Assembly (NCBI RefSeq): GCF_015711015.1
Contig: NZ_CP064653.1
Location: 4,278,001 to 4,342,000 of the forward strand
Origin: Methylomonas sp. LL1
Lineage (GTDB): Bacteria; Pseudomonadota; Gammaproteobacteria; Methylococcales; Methylomonadaceae
Direction of reading: 5' to 3'
Length of the DNA stretch: 64,000 bases
Shown: positions 8,559 to 17,838 of the stretch, piece by piece
Position numbering within the stretch: the first letter of the stretch is position 1
Layout: each line of letters opens with the position of its first letter
Notes under the pieces: generated by a model
Database searches by the model: none
The model's input: the letters and a program-made list of their open reading frames with translations, nothing else
What the model was told of the DNA's origin: nothing
Made by a program: the position numbers and the translations under genes

Positions 8559-9686
8559 TCAAAAGCGTTGTTTGGAGTTTTTGCTGTTACGGAATATCAA
8601 CGGTTTTTCCGCGCCGGATAAAGCCCGGTCACGCGCTGAGGCTATTGCTTCGTCTATCCTATGCCGTTCCGGCGATTTGTCGCAGACGGGGTCGGTGCTG
8701 TACATGTCGCCATTAAACAAAAACGCCTGACAGCGGCAGCCGCCGAAGTCCTTACCTTTTTCGTCGCAGCTGCGGCAAGGTTCCTGCATCCATTCCGTGC
8801 CACGGAAGAAGTTGAAGGTTTTCGATTCGTTCCAGATCTGTTCGATGCTGAAATCCTTGACGTTCGGGCAATCCAGGCCGGGCAATTCGCGGGCGGAATG
8901 GCAGGGTAGCGCGGTGCCATCCGGGGCGATGGTCAAAAATGTGGTGCCCCAGCCGTTCATGCAGGCTTTCGGCCGATCTTCGTAAAAATCCGGTACCACG
9001 TAGTAAATCTTCATCTTGCCTGCGACTTTTTCCTTGTAGGCCTGGGCGATTTTTTCCGCTTCTTGGAATTGTTCCTTGGTCGGCAGCAACGCATCGCGAT
9101 TCAGATGCGCCCAGCCGTAGTATTGGGTGTTGGCCAGTTCCAGATAGTCGGCGCCGAGGTTTTCGGCCATCTGCAAAATTTCCGGCATCTGGTGAATATT
9201 TTCCCTATGGATCACTACGCACAACACCATGGGGTAACCGTGTTTTTTGATTAGCTTTGCCACGTCCTGCTTATGCTGATAAGTCGCGGTGCCGGCGATG
9301 TGATCGTTGAGTTCCTGAGTGCTGGCCTGGATGCTGACCTGAATGTGGTCGAGGCCGGCTTGTTTCAGTTCGATGATTTTTTCTTCCGTTAGGCCATAGC
9401 CGGAGGTGATCAAGTTGGAGTAGTAGCCCAGTTCGCGGGCGTGGCGCACCAGTTCCGACAAATCTTGCCGAGTCAGCGGTTCGCCACCGGAAAAACCCAG
9501 CTGTACGGCGCCCATTTTGCGCGCTTCGCTTAAAACTCGTTTCCAGTCGTCGGTGCCGAGTTCGTCAGGGTATTTGGCGTAGTCCAAGGGGTTGGAGCAA
9601 TACGGGCATTGCAGCGGGCATTTGTAGCTCAGCTCGGCCAGCAGCCAGCGCGGCGGGGTGATATTAAGCTTGTTTGATCCAGCCAT
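8559..9686 (-). CDS. pqqE: PqqE, PqqA peptide cyclase (radical SAM)
   Basis: 375 residues. Radical SAM enzyme that forms the Glu-Tyr carbon-carbon bond in PqqA. Seen: CxxxCxxC as CPLQCPYC near residue 24, and a C-terminal SPASM region with clustered cysteines (CHSARELPGLDC, CRSCDEKGKDFGGCRC, PVCDKSPERHR). ATG at 9686 overlaps the end of pqqD by 23 bp, giving translational coupling. An ATG 15 bp upstream is the alternative start. Last gene of the pqq operon, convergent with leuB. Confidence 0.96.
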   Translation of the reverse strand: MAGSNKLNITPPRWLLAELSYKCPLQCPYCSNPLDYAKYPDELGTDDWKRVLSEARKMGAVQLGFSGGEPLTRQDLSELVRHARELGYYSNLITSGYGLTEEKIIELKQAGLDHIQVSIQASTQELNDHIAGTATYQHKQDVAKLIKKHGYPMVLCVVIHRENIHQMPEILQMAENLGADYLELANTQYYGWAHLNRDALLPTKEQFQEAEKIAQAYKEKVAGKMKIYYVVPDFYEDRPKACMNGWGTTFLTIAPDGTALPCHSARELPGLDCPNVKDFSIEQIWNESKTFNFFRGTEWMQEPCRSCDEKGKDFGGCRCQAFLFNGDMYSTDPVCDKSPERHRIDEAIASARDRALSGAEKPLIFRNSKNSKQRF

Positions 9687-9936
9687 TTTGCAGTGCCACA
9701 TTCAAGAAATTGGTGATGTCGTTGCCCAAACCGCTGGTGGCGAAGGTTGCTTCCAGTTCGCTGACGATCTGATCCAGGGCCCTGCTGCCGTCGCAGAGTT
9801 TGAGTATTTCCGCCGAGCTTTGATTCAATTCCACCATGCCTTCGGGATAGAGGATTACATATTTTTGTTGCGCTTCTTCCCATTGTAAACGGTGTAGCGG
9901 CGAAAAAAGGATCGGTTGGTCAGGATTGATGGTCAT
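9664..9936 (-). CDS. pqqD: PqqD, PqqA-binding chaperone
   Basis: 90 residues, matching the small RiPP-recognition element PqqD that presents PqqA to PqqE. Typical features: YVILYPEGMVELNQSSAEILKLCDG followed by a helical C-terminal half (the block is family-typical; split here only by reading). It overlaps pqqE and lies 32 bp downstream of the Uma2-like gene. Confidence 0.94.
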   Translation of the reverse strand: MTINPDQPILFSPLHRLQWEEAQQKYVILYPEGMVELNQSSAEILKLCDGSRALDQIVSELEATFATSGLGNDITNFLNVALQNGWIKQA

Positions 9937-9968
9937 GGGGTTCCGTGGTTATGTTGACCTATTTCGGG

Positions 9969-10535
9969 TTAGACAGAGCCAATATCTTCAAAAACTTCTG
10001 CTAACGGCAGACTGATGCTTAGACTGTTGAATTTACAATCGTCTTCGCCATGATAATCGTGCAGCAGCCATTCGTTGTCCGTAGCGCGGCGGAAACATTC
10101 CACCCGACGGCTATCGATGTCGACAATTACATATTCTTGCAAAGAATCTAAGCAGCGATAATACGCAAACTTGTTGCCCCTATCATAGGCTGCGGTCGAG
10201 TCGGACAAAACTTCGACGATCAGGATGGGTTGAGTCAGGTATTGTTCGGCTTTGTTGTCAGCCGAATGACAAGACACTATCACGTCTGGATAAAAAAATG
10301 CATCGGCGGCTTCGACGCGCAATTTCAGGTCGGCGATATAGGCCCGGCAAGGCGTGCCTCGCAGGCGTTGTTTTAACCCAGCAAAGATATTGCCCGAAAC
10401 GACAAAGTGTTCACGCCGCGCGCCGACCATTGCAAACACTTCGCCGGCGACAAATTCGTGCTTCTCGGCTTGAGACTCTTCCCAAGCCAAAAAGTCGGTA
10501 GCGCTAAAACGAAGTTGTTCGGCGGTTTGCATCAT
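9969..10535 (-). CDS. Uma2-family (PD-(D/E)XK nuclease-fold) protein inserted in the pqq operon
   Basis: 188 residues. Uma2/DUF820 signatures: [22 protein letters not shown] near the N-terminus, [34 protein letters not shown] and [10 protein letters not shown]. These match the nuclease-fold core with the conserved D, ExL and YxxxxSLxEYvlV elements. Cellular role of the family is poorly defined. Its ATG overlaps the pqqC stop as ATGA (10532-10535), so it is built into the operon by translational coupling. Start could be the next codon, ATG at 10532. It is not a known PQQ gene. Confidence 0.85.
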   Translation of the reverse strand: MMQTAEQLRFSATDFLAWEESQAEKHEFVAGEVFAMVGARREHFVVSGNIFAGLKQRLRGTPCRAYIADLKLRVEAADAFFYPDVIVSCHSADNKAEQYLTQPILIVEVLSDSTAAYDRGNKFAYYRCLDSLQEYVIVDIDSRRVECFRRATDNEWLLHDYHGEDDCKFNSLSISLPLAEVFEDIGSV

Positions 10536-11260
10536 TGTTCTATGTTGAAATACGGCGGCATGTCGGCCACATAAGCCAGATACATCGCATCGGCCATGGT
10601 CCACAGCACGTCCAGCTTGAATTTCAGGATTTGCACCATGCGTTCCTGTTGTTCGCGGGTTTTATACCAGTCCAGTGTCAGATGCAGGCCGTGCTCGACA
10701 TCGCGGCGGGCTTCGGTCAGGCGTTTTTTGAAATAGATGTAGCCTTCCTGTTCTACCCAGGGGTAAACCTCGGGCCAGTTGTCCAGTCGCTGTTGATGAA
10801 TTTTGGGGGCGAAAAGTTCCGTCAGCGAGGAACTGGCGGCTTCGTGCCATTCGGCGCGGCGGGCGAAGTTGACGTAGGCATCGACGGCGAAACGCACGCC
10901 AGGCAATACATGTTCCAGCGAGGTAATCTCATCGCGGGTCATGCCGACCGCGATGCCCAGCTGTATCCAGGCCTCGATGCCGCCGGGATCGCCGGGATGA
11001 CCGTCGTGGTCGAGGATGCGTTGTACCCATTTTGCGCGGGTTTCCCGATCGGGGCAATTGGCCATGATGTTGGCGTCCTTGATCGGAATCATCACTTGAT
11101 AATAGAAGCGATTAGCGACCCAGCCTTGTAGCTGCTGTTTGGTCAGCTTGCCTTCGTTCATCAGCACATGCATCGGATGATGAATGTGGTAGAACTTTTC
11201 CATGCCGCGCAGCTTGGCTTCGAATTCGTCGCGGGACCAGGGTTGATTGTCAGCACTCAT
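10532..11260 (-). CDS. pqqC: PqqC, pyrroloquinoline-quinone synthase
   Basis: 242 residues, cofactorless oxidase that catalyses the last ring closure and eight-electron oxidation to PQQ. All-helical, with typical blocks [27 protein letters not shown], and [15 protein letters not shown]. Positioned 9 bp after pqqB and overlapping the following Uma2-like gene. Confidence 0.97.
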   Translation of the reverse strand: MSADNQPWSRDEFEAKLRGMEKFYHIHHPMHVLMNEGKLTKQQLQGWVANRFYYQVMIPIKDANIMANCPDRETRAKWVQRILDHDGHPGDPGGIEAWIQLGIAVGMTRDEITSLEHVLPGVRFAVDAYVNFARRAEWHEAASSSLTELFAPKIHQQRLDNWPEVYPWVEQEGYIYFKKRLTEARRDVEHGLHLTLDWYKTREQQERMVQILKFKLDVLWTMADAMYLAYVADMPPYFNIEQ

Positions 11261-11269
11261 GAGATACCT

Positions 11270-12181
11270 TTATAAGTCAATTTCCAAACCATCGTAAGAC
11301 ACTTCGATGCCGTTCGTCTCCAGTATCTTACGCTCCGGCGAATCTTCGTCCAGAATTGGGTTAGTGTTATTGATATGAATCAAAATCTTGCGCGCGTTTG
11401 GCACGCCATTCAGCACTTCGATCATGCCGCCAGGGCCGGATTGCGGCAGATGACCGATCTCGCGGGCTTTTTTCTGGCTGATATTTTTCTGGCACATTTC
11501 GTCGTCGGTCCAGAAGGTGCCGTCCACCAAAATACAATCAACGGCCAACATGGCCGCCATCACATGCGGTTCGATTTCGCCCAGGCCCGGCGAGTAATAC
11601 AGCTTTTTACCGGTGGAAATTTGCTCGACGATGACGCCGATGTTATCACCGTCGTGCGGATCGTGGCGGTGCGGCGAATAGGGCGGCGCTTTGCTTTTCA
11701 ACGCATGGGCGTAGATACGGATGTCGTCAATGCCGGGAATCTCGAACGGAGTTTCGTCGCAGACTATCGGATGATGATTGACGGTGCAGTAATCCTTCAA
11801 CATGTTGAAAAGCGGAAAGCCTGTGGTCAAATCTTGCTTGACCATCTCGGTACAATACACGTTCAAAGGTTTGCCTTCGCGCAGCATCAGCATGCCGGTG
11901 GTATGGTCGATCTGGCTGTCGATCAACAGGACGGCTTTGATGCCGGTGTCTCGGATGCCTTCTTTCGGTTGAATAGCCGGAAAAGCTTCCAGTTGTGCGC
12001 GAATGTCCGGCGAGGTGTTGAACAGTAGCCAGTTGCGGTCGTCGGTGCTGATTGCTATGGACGACTGGGTGCGGGCTTTGCCGTTGAGTTGGCCGTTACG
12101 CAGGCGTCGGCAGTTATCACAGTTGCAATTCCATTGCGGAAAACCGCCGCCGGCGCCGGCGCCAAGAACTCTAATTTTCAT
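11270..12181 (-). CDS. pqqB: PqqB, metallo-beta-lactamase-fold hydroxylase
   Basis: 303 residues. Starts [19 protein letters not shown] with the CNCDNC cysteine cluster near residue 19-24, and has the MBL-like [15 protein letters not shown] and [11 protein letters not shown]. PqqB hydroxylates the cross-linked Glu-Tyr intermediate in the PQQ pathway. It lies 105 bp downstream of pqqA, behind a strong hairpin, so its expression is likely lower than that of pqqA. Confidence 0.97.
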   Translation of the reverse strand: MKIRVLGAGAGGGFPQWNCNCDNCRRLRNGQLNGKARTQSSIAISTDDRNWLLFNTSPDIRAQLEAFPAIQPKEGIRDTGIKAVLLIDSQIDHTTGMLMLREGKPLNVYCTEMVKQDLTTGFPLFNMLKDYCTVNHHPIVCDETPFEIPGIDDIRIYAHALKSKAPPYSPHRHDPHDGDNIGVIVEQISTGKKLYYSPGLGEIEPHVMAAMLAVDCILVDGTFWTDDEMCQKNISQKKAREIGHLPQSGPGGMIEVLNGVPNARKILIHINNTNPILDEDSPERKILETNGIEVSYDGLEIDL

Positions 12182-12238
12182 GTTTGTTCAGGATTGTTCA
12201 ATAAGGGCCGAATGATACGGGATTCAAAAACCGCAGGC

Positions 12239-12269
12239 AAAAAAAAGGGGCATGAAAATGCCCCTTTTT
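12239..12269 (-). terminator. Hairpin between pqqA and pqqB (attenuator-type, bidirectional)
   Basis: Perfect inverted repeat GGGGCAT-GAAA-ATGCCCC extended by A/T arms, so it resembles a rho-independent terminator on both strands. It lies 18 bp after the pqqA stop. Partial read-through would give much more pqqA mRNA than pqqBCDE mRNA, as described for other pqq operons. Confidence 0.8.
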
Positions 12270-12286
12270 GTGGTCAACCGTAAAAA

Positions 12287-12361
12287 TTAACGGTTGTAGA
12301 TGTACATGGTCACTTCAAAACCGAAACGCATGTCGTTGTAAGCTGGTGTTTCCCATTTCAT
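12287..12361 (-). CDS. pqqA: PqqA, PQQ precursor peptide
   Basis: A 24-residue peptide beginning MKWETPAYNDM and ending VTMYIYNR. Glu16 and Tyr20, the two residues joined by PqqE to make PQQ, are at the invariant spacing E-x3-Y. ATG at 12361 has a strong ribosome binding site (GGAGGG, 7 bp away). First gene of the pqq operon. Confidence 0.97.
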   Translation of the reverse strand: MKWETPAYNDMRFGFEVTMYIYNR

Positions 12362-12421
12362 GTGTAATACCCTCCAGAGGTTTGTTGTTGTGAGCTAGCT
12401 TGATCAAGAAAGCTGCGCCGA

Positions 12422-12450
12422 AGTATACGATGAAGTTTTTTTTCGTGCAA
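12422..12450 (-). promoter_or_regulatory. Sigma70-type promoter of pqqA
   Basis: Reading the minus strand: TTGCAC, exactly 17 bp, TATACT. Predicted transcription start near 12415, leaving a leader of about 54 nt before pqqA. Spacing and hexamers are near consensus, fitting strong expression of a precursor peptide. Confidence 0.75.
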
Positions 12451-12513
12451 CAAAGCAATCGAACCGCGACGAGCGTTGGTTCGAGCAATGCGGCAAGGTT
12501 TAAGTTCCCTGAC

Positions 12514-13302
12514 TTACCAGGCCATTTTTAGAGCAATCAACAACAGCACGATGGCGAAATAGCGCTTCAGGCGCTGGGCTGGTAATCGGTGGGCTAATTT
12601 GGCGCCTAATGGAGCGGTAAAAATGCTGGTTAGCACAATGCCGGCAAAAGCAGGCAGATAGACATAGCCAAGGCTACCCGCGGGTAAAACGCTATCACGC
12701 CAGCCCAATAAGGCGTAGCTGGCCGCCGCCGATAGCGCGATAGGGATGGCGCAGGCGCTGGAGGTGGCGACGGCGTTTTTCATGATCTGGCCATTGCTCA
12801 CCAGATAAGGCACGGTCATGGTGCCGCCGCCTATGCCCAATATGGCCGATAGCACACCGATCAGCAAACCCATCGGGTAGTCCAGGAATTGTTTGGTGGG
12901 ATGGTTTGAAGCTTTTGCTTGCCTGGGTATTGCCATTTGCACGCTGGTATAAAGCAGATAGGCAACGAAAAACCAGCGCAGAATTTCGGCGCTGAACTGT
13001 TCGGCCACCACCGCGCCGCCACCGGCTCCCACTAACATGCTGGGGGCTAAATGCCGTGCTCTGCCCCAATCGGTATTGCCCAGTTTGTGATGACTGCGTA
13101 CCGATGCAATCGAGGTAAAAATCGCGGTTGCCAGGGAGGTGGCAACGGCTACCAGCATGATTTGCTCGGGATTGAACTGGCGAGCCTGGAACAGCCAGAC
13201 CAGCACCGGCACGATCAAGGCGCCACCACCGATGCCGAACAAACCGGCGGCGATGCCGGCAAAAACGCCCAATAACAGGCTAGCTAAAAAAATTTCCGGC
13301 AT
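12514..13302 (-). CDS. TauE/SafE-family membrane permease
   Basis: 262 residues from ATG 13302; an in-frame ATG at 13350 would add 16 residues. Two half-repeats, each opening with a glycine-rich signature: LFGIGGGALIVPVLV near the start and ILGIGGGTMTVPYLV near the middle, with about seven or eight membrane segments. The family moves sulfite, sulfoacetate or related anions out of the cell. Substrate cannot be told from sequence. Divergent from cca. Confidence 0.88.
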   Translation of the reverse strand: MPEIFLASLLLGVFAGIAAGLFGIGGGALIVPVLVWLFQARQFNPEQIMLVAVATSLATAIFTSIASVRSHHKLGNTDWGRARHLAPSMLVGAGGGAVVAEQFSAEILRWFFVAYLLYTSVQMAIPRQAKASNHPTKQFLDYPMGLLIGVLSAILGIGGGTMTVPYLVSNGQIMKNAVATSSACAIPIALSAAASYALLGWRDSVLPAGSLGYVYLPAFAGIVLTSIFTAPLGAKLAHRLPAQRLKRYFAIVLLLIALKMAW

Positions 13303-13394
13303 AAGGGATAATGGTTGGGGAATAAGCAAAGCACTATGATAACGAGTCATTTATACTGTGTATTTTAATCGATAACAAAGGCGAGTCGGGCTTC

Positions 13395-14627
13395 ATGAAA
13401 ATCTATCTGGTTGGCGGTGCGGTACGCGATCGTTTGCTGGATTATCCGGTATCGGAACGCGACTGGCTGGTGGTGGGGGCTGCGCCCGAAACATTGCTGG
13501 CGCAAGGTTACAAGCCGGTTGGCAAGGATTTTCCTGTGTTTTTGCATCCTGAAACGCATGATGAATATGCCTTGGCGCGTACCGAGCGCAAAACCGCGCC
13601 CGGTTATAAAGGCTTTTCGATAGACGCCAACCCCCTGGTGACGCTGGAGGAGGATTTGTTACGCCGCGACCTGACCATCAACGCGATGGCGATAGGCGAC
13701 GACGGCGTTTTGATCGATCCTTTTCATGGCCAGCGGGATTTGCAAAATAGGATTCTGCGGCATGTTTCGCCGGCATTTAGTGAAGACCCGGTCAGGATTT
13801 TGCGGGTTGCCCGCTTCGCCGCCCGCTATGCTCATTTGGGCTTTACGGTGGCGGACGAAACCCGGCAATTGATGCGGGGCATGGTGCAAAGCGGCGAAGC
13901 CGATCATCTGGTGCCGGAGCGGGTTTGGGCTGAATTGAATAAAGCCTTGCGCGAAGCCACGCCGGCGGCGTTTTTCCAGGCTTTGAAAGACTGCCGGGCA
14001 TTGGCCGTGATTTTTCCCGAAATCGATGCCCTGTTCGGTGTGCCGCAACCTCCCAAATATCATCCTGAAATTGACACTGGCGAACATAGTCTGATGGCGT
14101 TGACAGAAGCGGCGCGGTTATCGACCAAACCGGAGGTGCGGCTGGCGGCCTTGTTGCATGATCTGGGCAAGGCGGTGACGGCTCCGGATTGCTGGCCTAG
14201 TCACCACGGCCACGAGCGTAAAGGCTTGCCTATTTTGGAGCGGTTTTGCCAGCGCCTACGAGTGCCCAAGTCCGTCAAAACTCTGTGCGCCCATGTGATG
14301 GAATACCATACGCATTGTCACCGAGTCTTCGAGTTGCGTAGCGATACCCTGATTGGCATGCTGCAAGCAATTGGCGCTTTCAAGGCCGACAACCACTTGC
14401 AGGACTTTCTGCTGGCATGCGAAGCCGACGCCAGGGGCCGCACCGGCTTCGAGCATGTGGCCTATCCACAAGCCGATTACATCAAGATGGCCGCGCAAAC
14501 CGCATTGGCCGTCGATACCCGGCAAGTGTTGAACGCCGATGTACAAGGCCCGCAAATTGGCGAGGCCATCCAGCGATTACGCAGCCAGGCCGTCAATACC
14601 TTCAAACAGTATTATCAGACTCAATAA
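13395..14627 (+). CDS. cca: Multifunctional CCA tRNA nucleotidyltransferase / HD phosphohydrolase
   Basis: 410 residues. Class II nucleotidyltransferase core: YLVGGAVRDRLL, the catalytic ERDW, RRDLTINAMAI, and SEDPVRILRVARFAARY. A C-terminal HD domain carries HDLGKAVT near residue 255, as in the E. coli bifunctional enzyme, giving phosphatase and 2',3'-phosphodiesterase activities. It adds or repairs the 3' CCA of tRNAs, although both tRNAs in this window encode CCA. Confidence 0.96.
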   Translation: MKIYLVGGAVRDRLLDYPVSERDWLVVGAAPETLLAQGYKPVGKDFPVFLHPETHDEYALARTERKTAPGYKGFSIDANPLVTLEEDLLRRDLTINAMAIGDDGVLIDPFHGQRDLQNRILRHVSPAFSEDPVRILRVARFAARYAHLGFTVADETRQLMRGMVQSGEADHLVPERVWAELNKALREATPAAFFQALKDCRALAVIFPEIDALFGVPQPPKYHPEIDTGEHSLMALTEAARLSTKPEVRLAALLHDLGKAVTAPDCWPSHHGHERKGLPILERFCQRLRVPKSVKTLCAHVMEYHTHCHRVFELRSDTLIGMLQAIGAFKADNHLQDFLLACEADARGRTGFEHVAYPQADYIKMAAQTALAVDTRQVLNADVQGPQIGEAIQRLRSQAVNTFKQYYQTQ

Positions 14628-14633
14628 GCCAGC

Positions 14634-14984
14634 ATGAGCTCTATTTTTATTTCCATCGGTTTGCTGATTTGCAGCAATGTGTTTATGACCTTTGCCTGGT
14701 ACGCTCACCTGAAAGAACTCAACCACAAACACTGGTTGTTGGCCGCATTGCTTAGCTGGGGTGTGGCCTTGTTCGAATATTTGTTTCAAGTGCCCGCCAA
14801 CCGCATCGGTTATACCGCGTTGAATGTCGGTCAGTTGAAAATCATGCAGGAAGCGATTGCACTCAGCGTGTTCGTGCCGTTCTCGGTGTACTACCTGAAA
14901 GAGCCTTTAAAGCTGGACTACCTATGGGCCGGTTTGTGTTTGCTGGGGGCGATTTATTTTATGTTCAGATCCAAGTTGGCTTGA
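14634..14984 (+). CDS. DMT-family (DUF486) small membrane protein
   Basis: 116 residues, four hydrophobic segments (about 3-20, 35-55, 70-88, 95-112). Contains the DUF486 pattern FMTFAWYAHLK, FEYLFQVPANRIGY, and LKIMQEAIALSVFVPFSVYY. Starts 6 bp after cca, so probably co-transcribed. Transport substrate unknown. Confidence 0.88.
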   Translation: MSSIFISIGLLICSNVFMTFAWYAHLKELNHKHWLLAALLSWGVALFEYLFQVPANRIGYTALNVGQLKIMQEAIALSVFVPFSVYYLKEPLKLDYLWAGLCLLGAIYFMFRSKLA

Positions 14985-15012
14985 ACGCACACTCAAAAAA
15001 CGGAATGCCTTT

Positions 15013-15858
15013 ATGTTGAGTTATCGTCACGGATTTCATGCCGGCAATGTTGCCGATGTGTTAAAGCACAGTTTGATTACCCTGGTGATCAATGCCTTAA
15101 AGCAAAAAGACAAACCATTTGTCTATATCGATACTCATGCCGGGGCCGGCAAGTATTCGTTCAAGTCCGAATTTGCCCAGAAAACCGGCGAATATCAGCA
15201 AGGCATCGTTCGTATTTGGGCCAGCGAACAGCCGCCGGAGGAGATCAAGGATTATCTGGCGGCGGTCAGGGCGGAAAACACCGGTCGGCAACTGGTTCGT
15301 TACCCCGGCTCGCCGCAACTGGTCAGGCGTTTGATCCGGACCCAGGATAGGTTGCAGTTATCCGAATTACACAGTAGCGATTACGAGAGTCTGCATCAAT
15401 TGTTTGCCGGCGACAGGCAAGTCAGCGTCGTCAAGGAAGATGGCCTGGAGCGACTGAGCAAAAAACTGCCGCCGATTCAAAAGCGCGGGTTGGTTCTGAT
15501 CGATCCCAGTTATGAAGTGAAATCCGATTACAGCAAGGTGGTGGATGCCTTGCAAGCGGCTCATGGCCGGTTTGCCACCGGGATTTTCGGTTTATGGTAT
15601 CCGGTGATAGATCGCAATACCACCGAAAGGATGCTGCTGAAGCTGCAACAAACCGGCATACCCAAACAGTTGCGGATAGAGCATTGCGTTGCCGAAGATG
15701 GCGCCGTGCGTGGCATGACAGGTTCTGGTATGCTGTTTATCAATCCTCCCTGGCAATTGAAAGACCAGGCGGAAGTTTTGTTGCCGTGGTTGAATCAAGC
15801 CTTGACGGATGGGCAGGGAAACTGGAGAGCGGAATGGCAGGTGCCGGAGTCAGTTTAA
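15013..15858 (+). CDS. rlmJ: 23S rRNA (adenine(2030)-N6)-methyltransferase RlmJ
   Basis: 281 residues. N-terminus MLSYRHGFHAGNVADVLKH is diagnostic of RlmJ (YhiR). Catalytic IDPSYE (the DPPY-type motif of N6-adenine methyltransferases) lies near residue 164, and a SAM-binding DTHAGAGKY near residue 40. Methylates A2030 of 23S rRNA. Confidence 0.95.
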   Translation: MLSYRHGFHAGNVADVLKHSLITLVINALKQKDKPFVYIDTHAGAGKYSFKSEFAQKTGEYQQGIVRIWASEQPPEEIKDYLAAVRAENTGRQLVRYPGSPQLVRRLIRTQDRLQLSELHSSDYESLHQLFAGDRQVSVVKEDGLERLSKKLPPIQKRGLVLIDPSYEVKSDYSKVVDALQAAHGRFATGIFGLWYPVIDRNTTERMLLKLQQTGIPKQLRIEHCVAEDGAVRGMTGSGMLFINPPWQLKDQAEVLLPWLNQALTDGQGNWRAEWQVPESV

Positions 15859-15881
15859 GACGGGATTTCTCAGGAATTGGC

Positions 15882-16307
15882 ATGATTAAAAAACATCTCG
15901 ATTTGATCGTCGTGGCTATTTTGGTGTTGTCCCTGGTCATGTACGACGTGACGATGGATTTGTTTTTCAGTTTGCTGCATTTCATATTCGAACTATGCCA
16001 TATGGCTTACGAATGGTTGGAACTGGGCATCGAACATACCGTGGAGCATCTGTTCCATACTTCCCGGCACGGCAGTCAGATCGTTACGTTTTATATTTTG
16101 CTGCTGCTTGCGGTGATGGTGATTCATTGGTTATGGCGGGTTTTGCCGGGTTTTTATCAGGGGGCTAAACAGTTCGCGCTGCTAGCCTGGAAACGGCGAA
16201 AAACCGAGATGGAACTCTATTGGCTTTCCTTGACCCTAAGCAATAAAGTTATGTTGGTTGTTACTGCATTAAGCGTGGCTTATTTGGCTTCGTTTTTTGT
16301 AATGTGA
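15882..16307 (+). CDS. Hypothetical membrane protein
   Basis: 141 residues from ATG 15882, preceded by CAGGA 7 bp upstream. Three hydrophobic segments near residues 8-25, 65-85 and 120-140, with an acidic/His-rich soluble stretch between the first two. Frame extensions further upstream overlap rlmJ and are not supported. No family recognised. Confidence 0.75.
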   Translation: MIKKHLDLIVVAILVLSLVMYDVTMDLFFSLLHFIFELCHMAYEWLELGIEHTVEHLFHTSRHGSQIVTFYILLLLAVMVIHWLWRVLPGFYQGAKQFALLAWKRRKTEMELYWLSLTLSNKVMLVVTALSVAYLASFFVM

Positions 16308-16338
16308 GTTGCTCGCTACCCTAAATATTTAGTTGATT

Positions 16339-17778
16339 ATGCCTTTATCCGAACAAGTTAAACAGACCATTCTTGCCGCCAACAGCCTGCAATCGCATGA
16401 TGTGGATCGAGTGATGAATACGCTGCTCAGTGCGCCGGTCGACGCGGCCGATATTTATTTTCAGTCCAGCCATTTCGAGTCCTGGTCCATGGAGGGCGGT
16501 ATTGTCAAGGAAGGCAGTCATTCCATCGAGCATGGTGCCGGGGTGCGGGTGGTCAGCGGCGATAAGACCGGGTTTGCCTATAGTGACCGGATAGAGCTGC
16601 CGATTTTGCTGGAAGCCGCCAATAATGTGAAAGCCATTGTCAGACAAGGCCAGAAGGCCAGCCATAAAATCGAGGTGCCTAAAAGTTGGCCGCAACTCTA
16701 TCAGCCGTTCAATCCGTTGAAGTCGCTGAATGATCAGGAAAAAATCGATTTATTGAAGCGGGTGGATGCCGAAACCCGCAAACTGGATAGCCGTATCGAG
16801 GAAGTCATGGTCAGTCTGGTGGCTGCTTACGACCATGTGCTGGTAGCCAATCAGGACGGTTCATTGGTGGGCGATATTCGGCCACTGGTGCGGCTGAACG
16901 TCAGCGTGATCATGGTCGAGAATGGCCGCCGCGAACAAGGCAGCATGGGCGGCGGTAGCCGTAGCGATTACAGTTATTTTCTGGATAACGACAGAGCTCT
17001 GGAATACGGGCGGGAAGCGGTCAGGCAAGCACAAGTGAATCTGCAGGCCGAAGAAGCTCCGGCCGGTAACATGACCGTGGTGCTCGGTCCCGGTTGGCCC
17101 GGAATTATATTGCACGAAGCCATCGGCCACGGCTTGGAAGGCGATTTCAACCGCAAGGGTACCTCCGCGTTTAGTGGCCGGGTCGGCGAGCGGGTGGCGT
17201 CCGATCTATGTACCGTGGTCGATGACGGCACCTTACCGGGACGGCGCGGCTCGTTGAGCATGGACGATGAAGGTACGCCCACCGAAAATACCGTGCTGAT
17301 CGAAAAAGGCATATTAAAAGGCTATATGCAGGATAAACTGAATGCGCGCCTGATGGGCGTCAATCCCACTGGCAACGGCCGGCGCGAGTCCTATGCCCAT
17401 TTACCGATGCCGAGGATGACTAATACTTACATGTTGCCGGGCGAAAGCGACCCGGACGAAATCATCCGGTCGGTCAAAAAAGGCCTGTATGCGCGCAATT
17501 TTGGTGGCGGCCAGGTCGACATTACCTCCGGTAAATTCGTGTTTTCAACCAGCGAAGCCTATTTGATCGAAAACGGTAAAATCACTCGTCCGGTCAAGGG
17601 GGCGACACTCATCGGCAACGGGCCGGACGTATTGACCAAGGTATCGATGGTCGGTAACGATATGCAGTTGGATAGCGGCGTCGGTACCTGCGGTAAGGAA
17701 GGCCAGAGCGTTCCGGTCGGTGTCGGCCAGCCGACCTTGAAGATCGACGGCCTAACCGTCGGCGGTACCAGCGTTTAA
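16339..17778 (+). CDS. tldD: Metalloprotease TldD
   Basis: 479 residues. Zinc motif [11 protein letters not shown] (HExxxH) near residue 255, plus the TldD blocks [15 protein letters not shown] and [20 protein letters not shown]. With PmbA/TldE it forms the heterodimeric protease that trims unfolded peptides and matures microcin-like peptides. ATG 16339 chosen over an upstream TTG at 16333. pmbA follows 60 bp later. Confidence 0.96.
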   Translation: MPLSEQVKQTILAANSLQSHDVDRVMNTLLSAPVDAADIYFQSSHFESWSMEGGIVKEGSHSIEHGAGVRVVSGDKTGFAYSDRIELPILLEAANNVKAIVRQGQKASHKIEVPKSWPQLYQPFNPLKSLNDQEKIDLLKRVDAETRKLDSRIEEVMVSLVAAYDHVLVANQDGSLVGDIRPLVRLNVSVIMVENGRREQGSMGGGSRSDYSYFLDNDRALEYGREAVRQAQVNLQAEEAPAGNMTVVLGPGWPGIILHEAIGHGLEGDFNRKGTSAFSGRVGERVASDLCTVVDDGTLPGRRGSLSMDDEGTPTENTVLIEKGILKGYMQDKLNARLMGVNPTGNGRRESYAHLPMPRMTNTYMLPGESDPDEIIRSVKKGLYARNFGGGQVDITSGKFVFSTSEAYLIENGKITRPVKGATLIGNGPDVLTKVSMVGNDMQLDSGVGTCGKEGQSVPVGVGQPTLKIDGLTVGGTSV

Positions 17779-17783
17779 GACAT

Positions 17784-17808
17784 TGTAGGGTCGAATTCAT
17801 TCGGCCGA
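17784..17808 (+). repeat. Dispersed palindromic repeat, second copy
   Basis: TGTAGGGTCGAATTCATTCGGCC theme in the tldD-pmbA gap; it is the reverse complement of 7252-7276 with three differences over 25 bp. The core is a palindrome (GGTCGAAT-TC-ATTCGGCC). Two copies 10 kb apart mark a genome-wide intergenic repeat family. Confidence 0.7.
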
Positions 17809-17838
17809 AACCTGTAATCGAATTGAAGAGACTTTAAC

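Noticed and set aside
12388-13350. Plus-strand frames opposite the TauE/SafE gene
   Set aside because: Shadows of the membrane protein gene in other frames, with low-complexity content.
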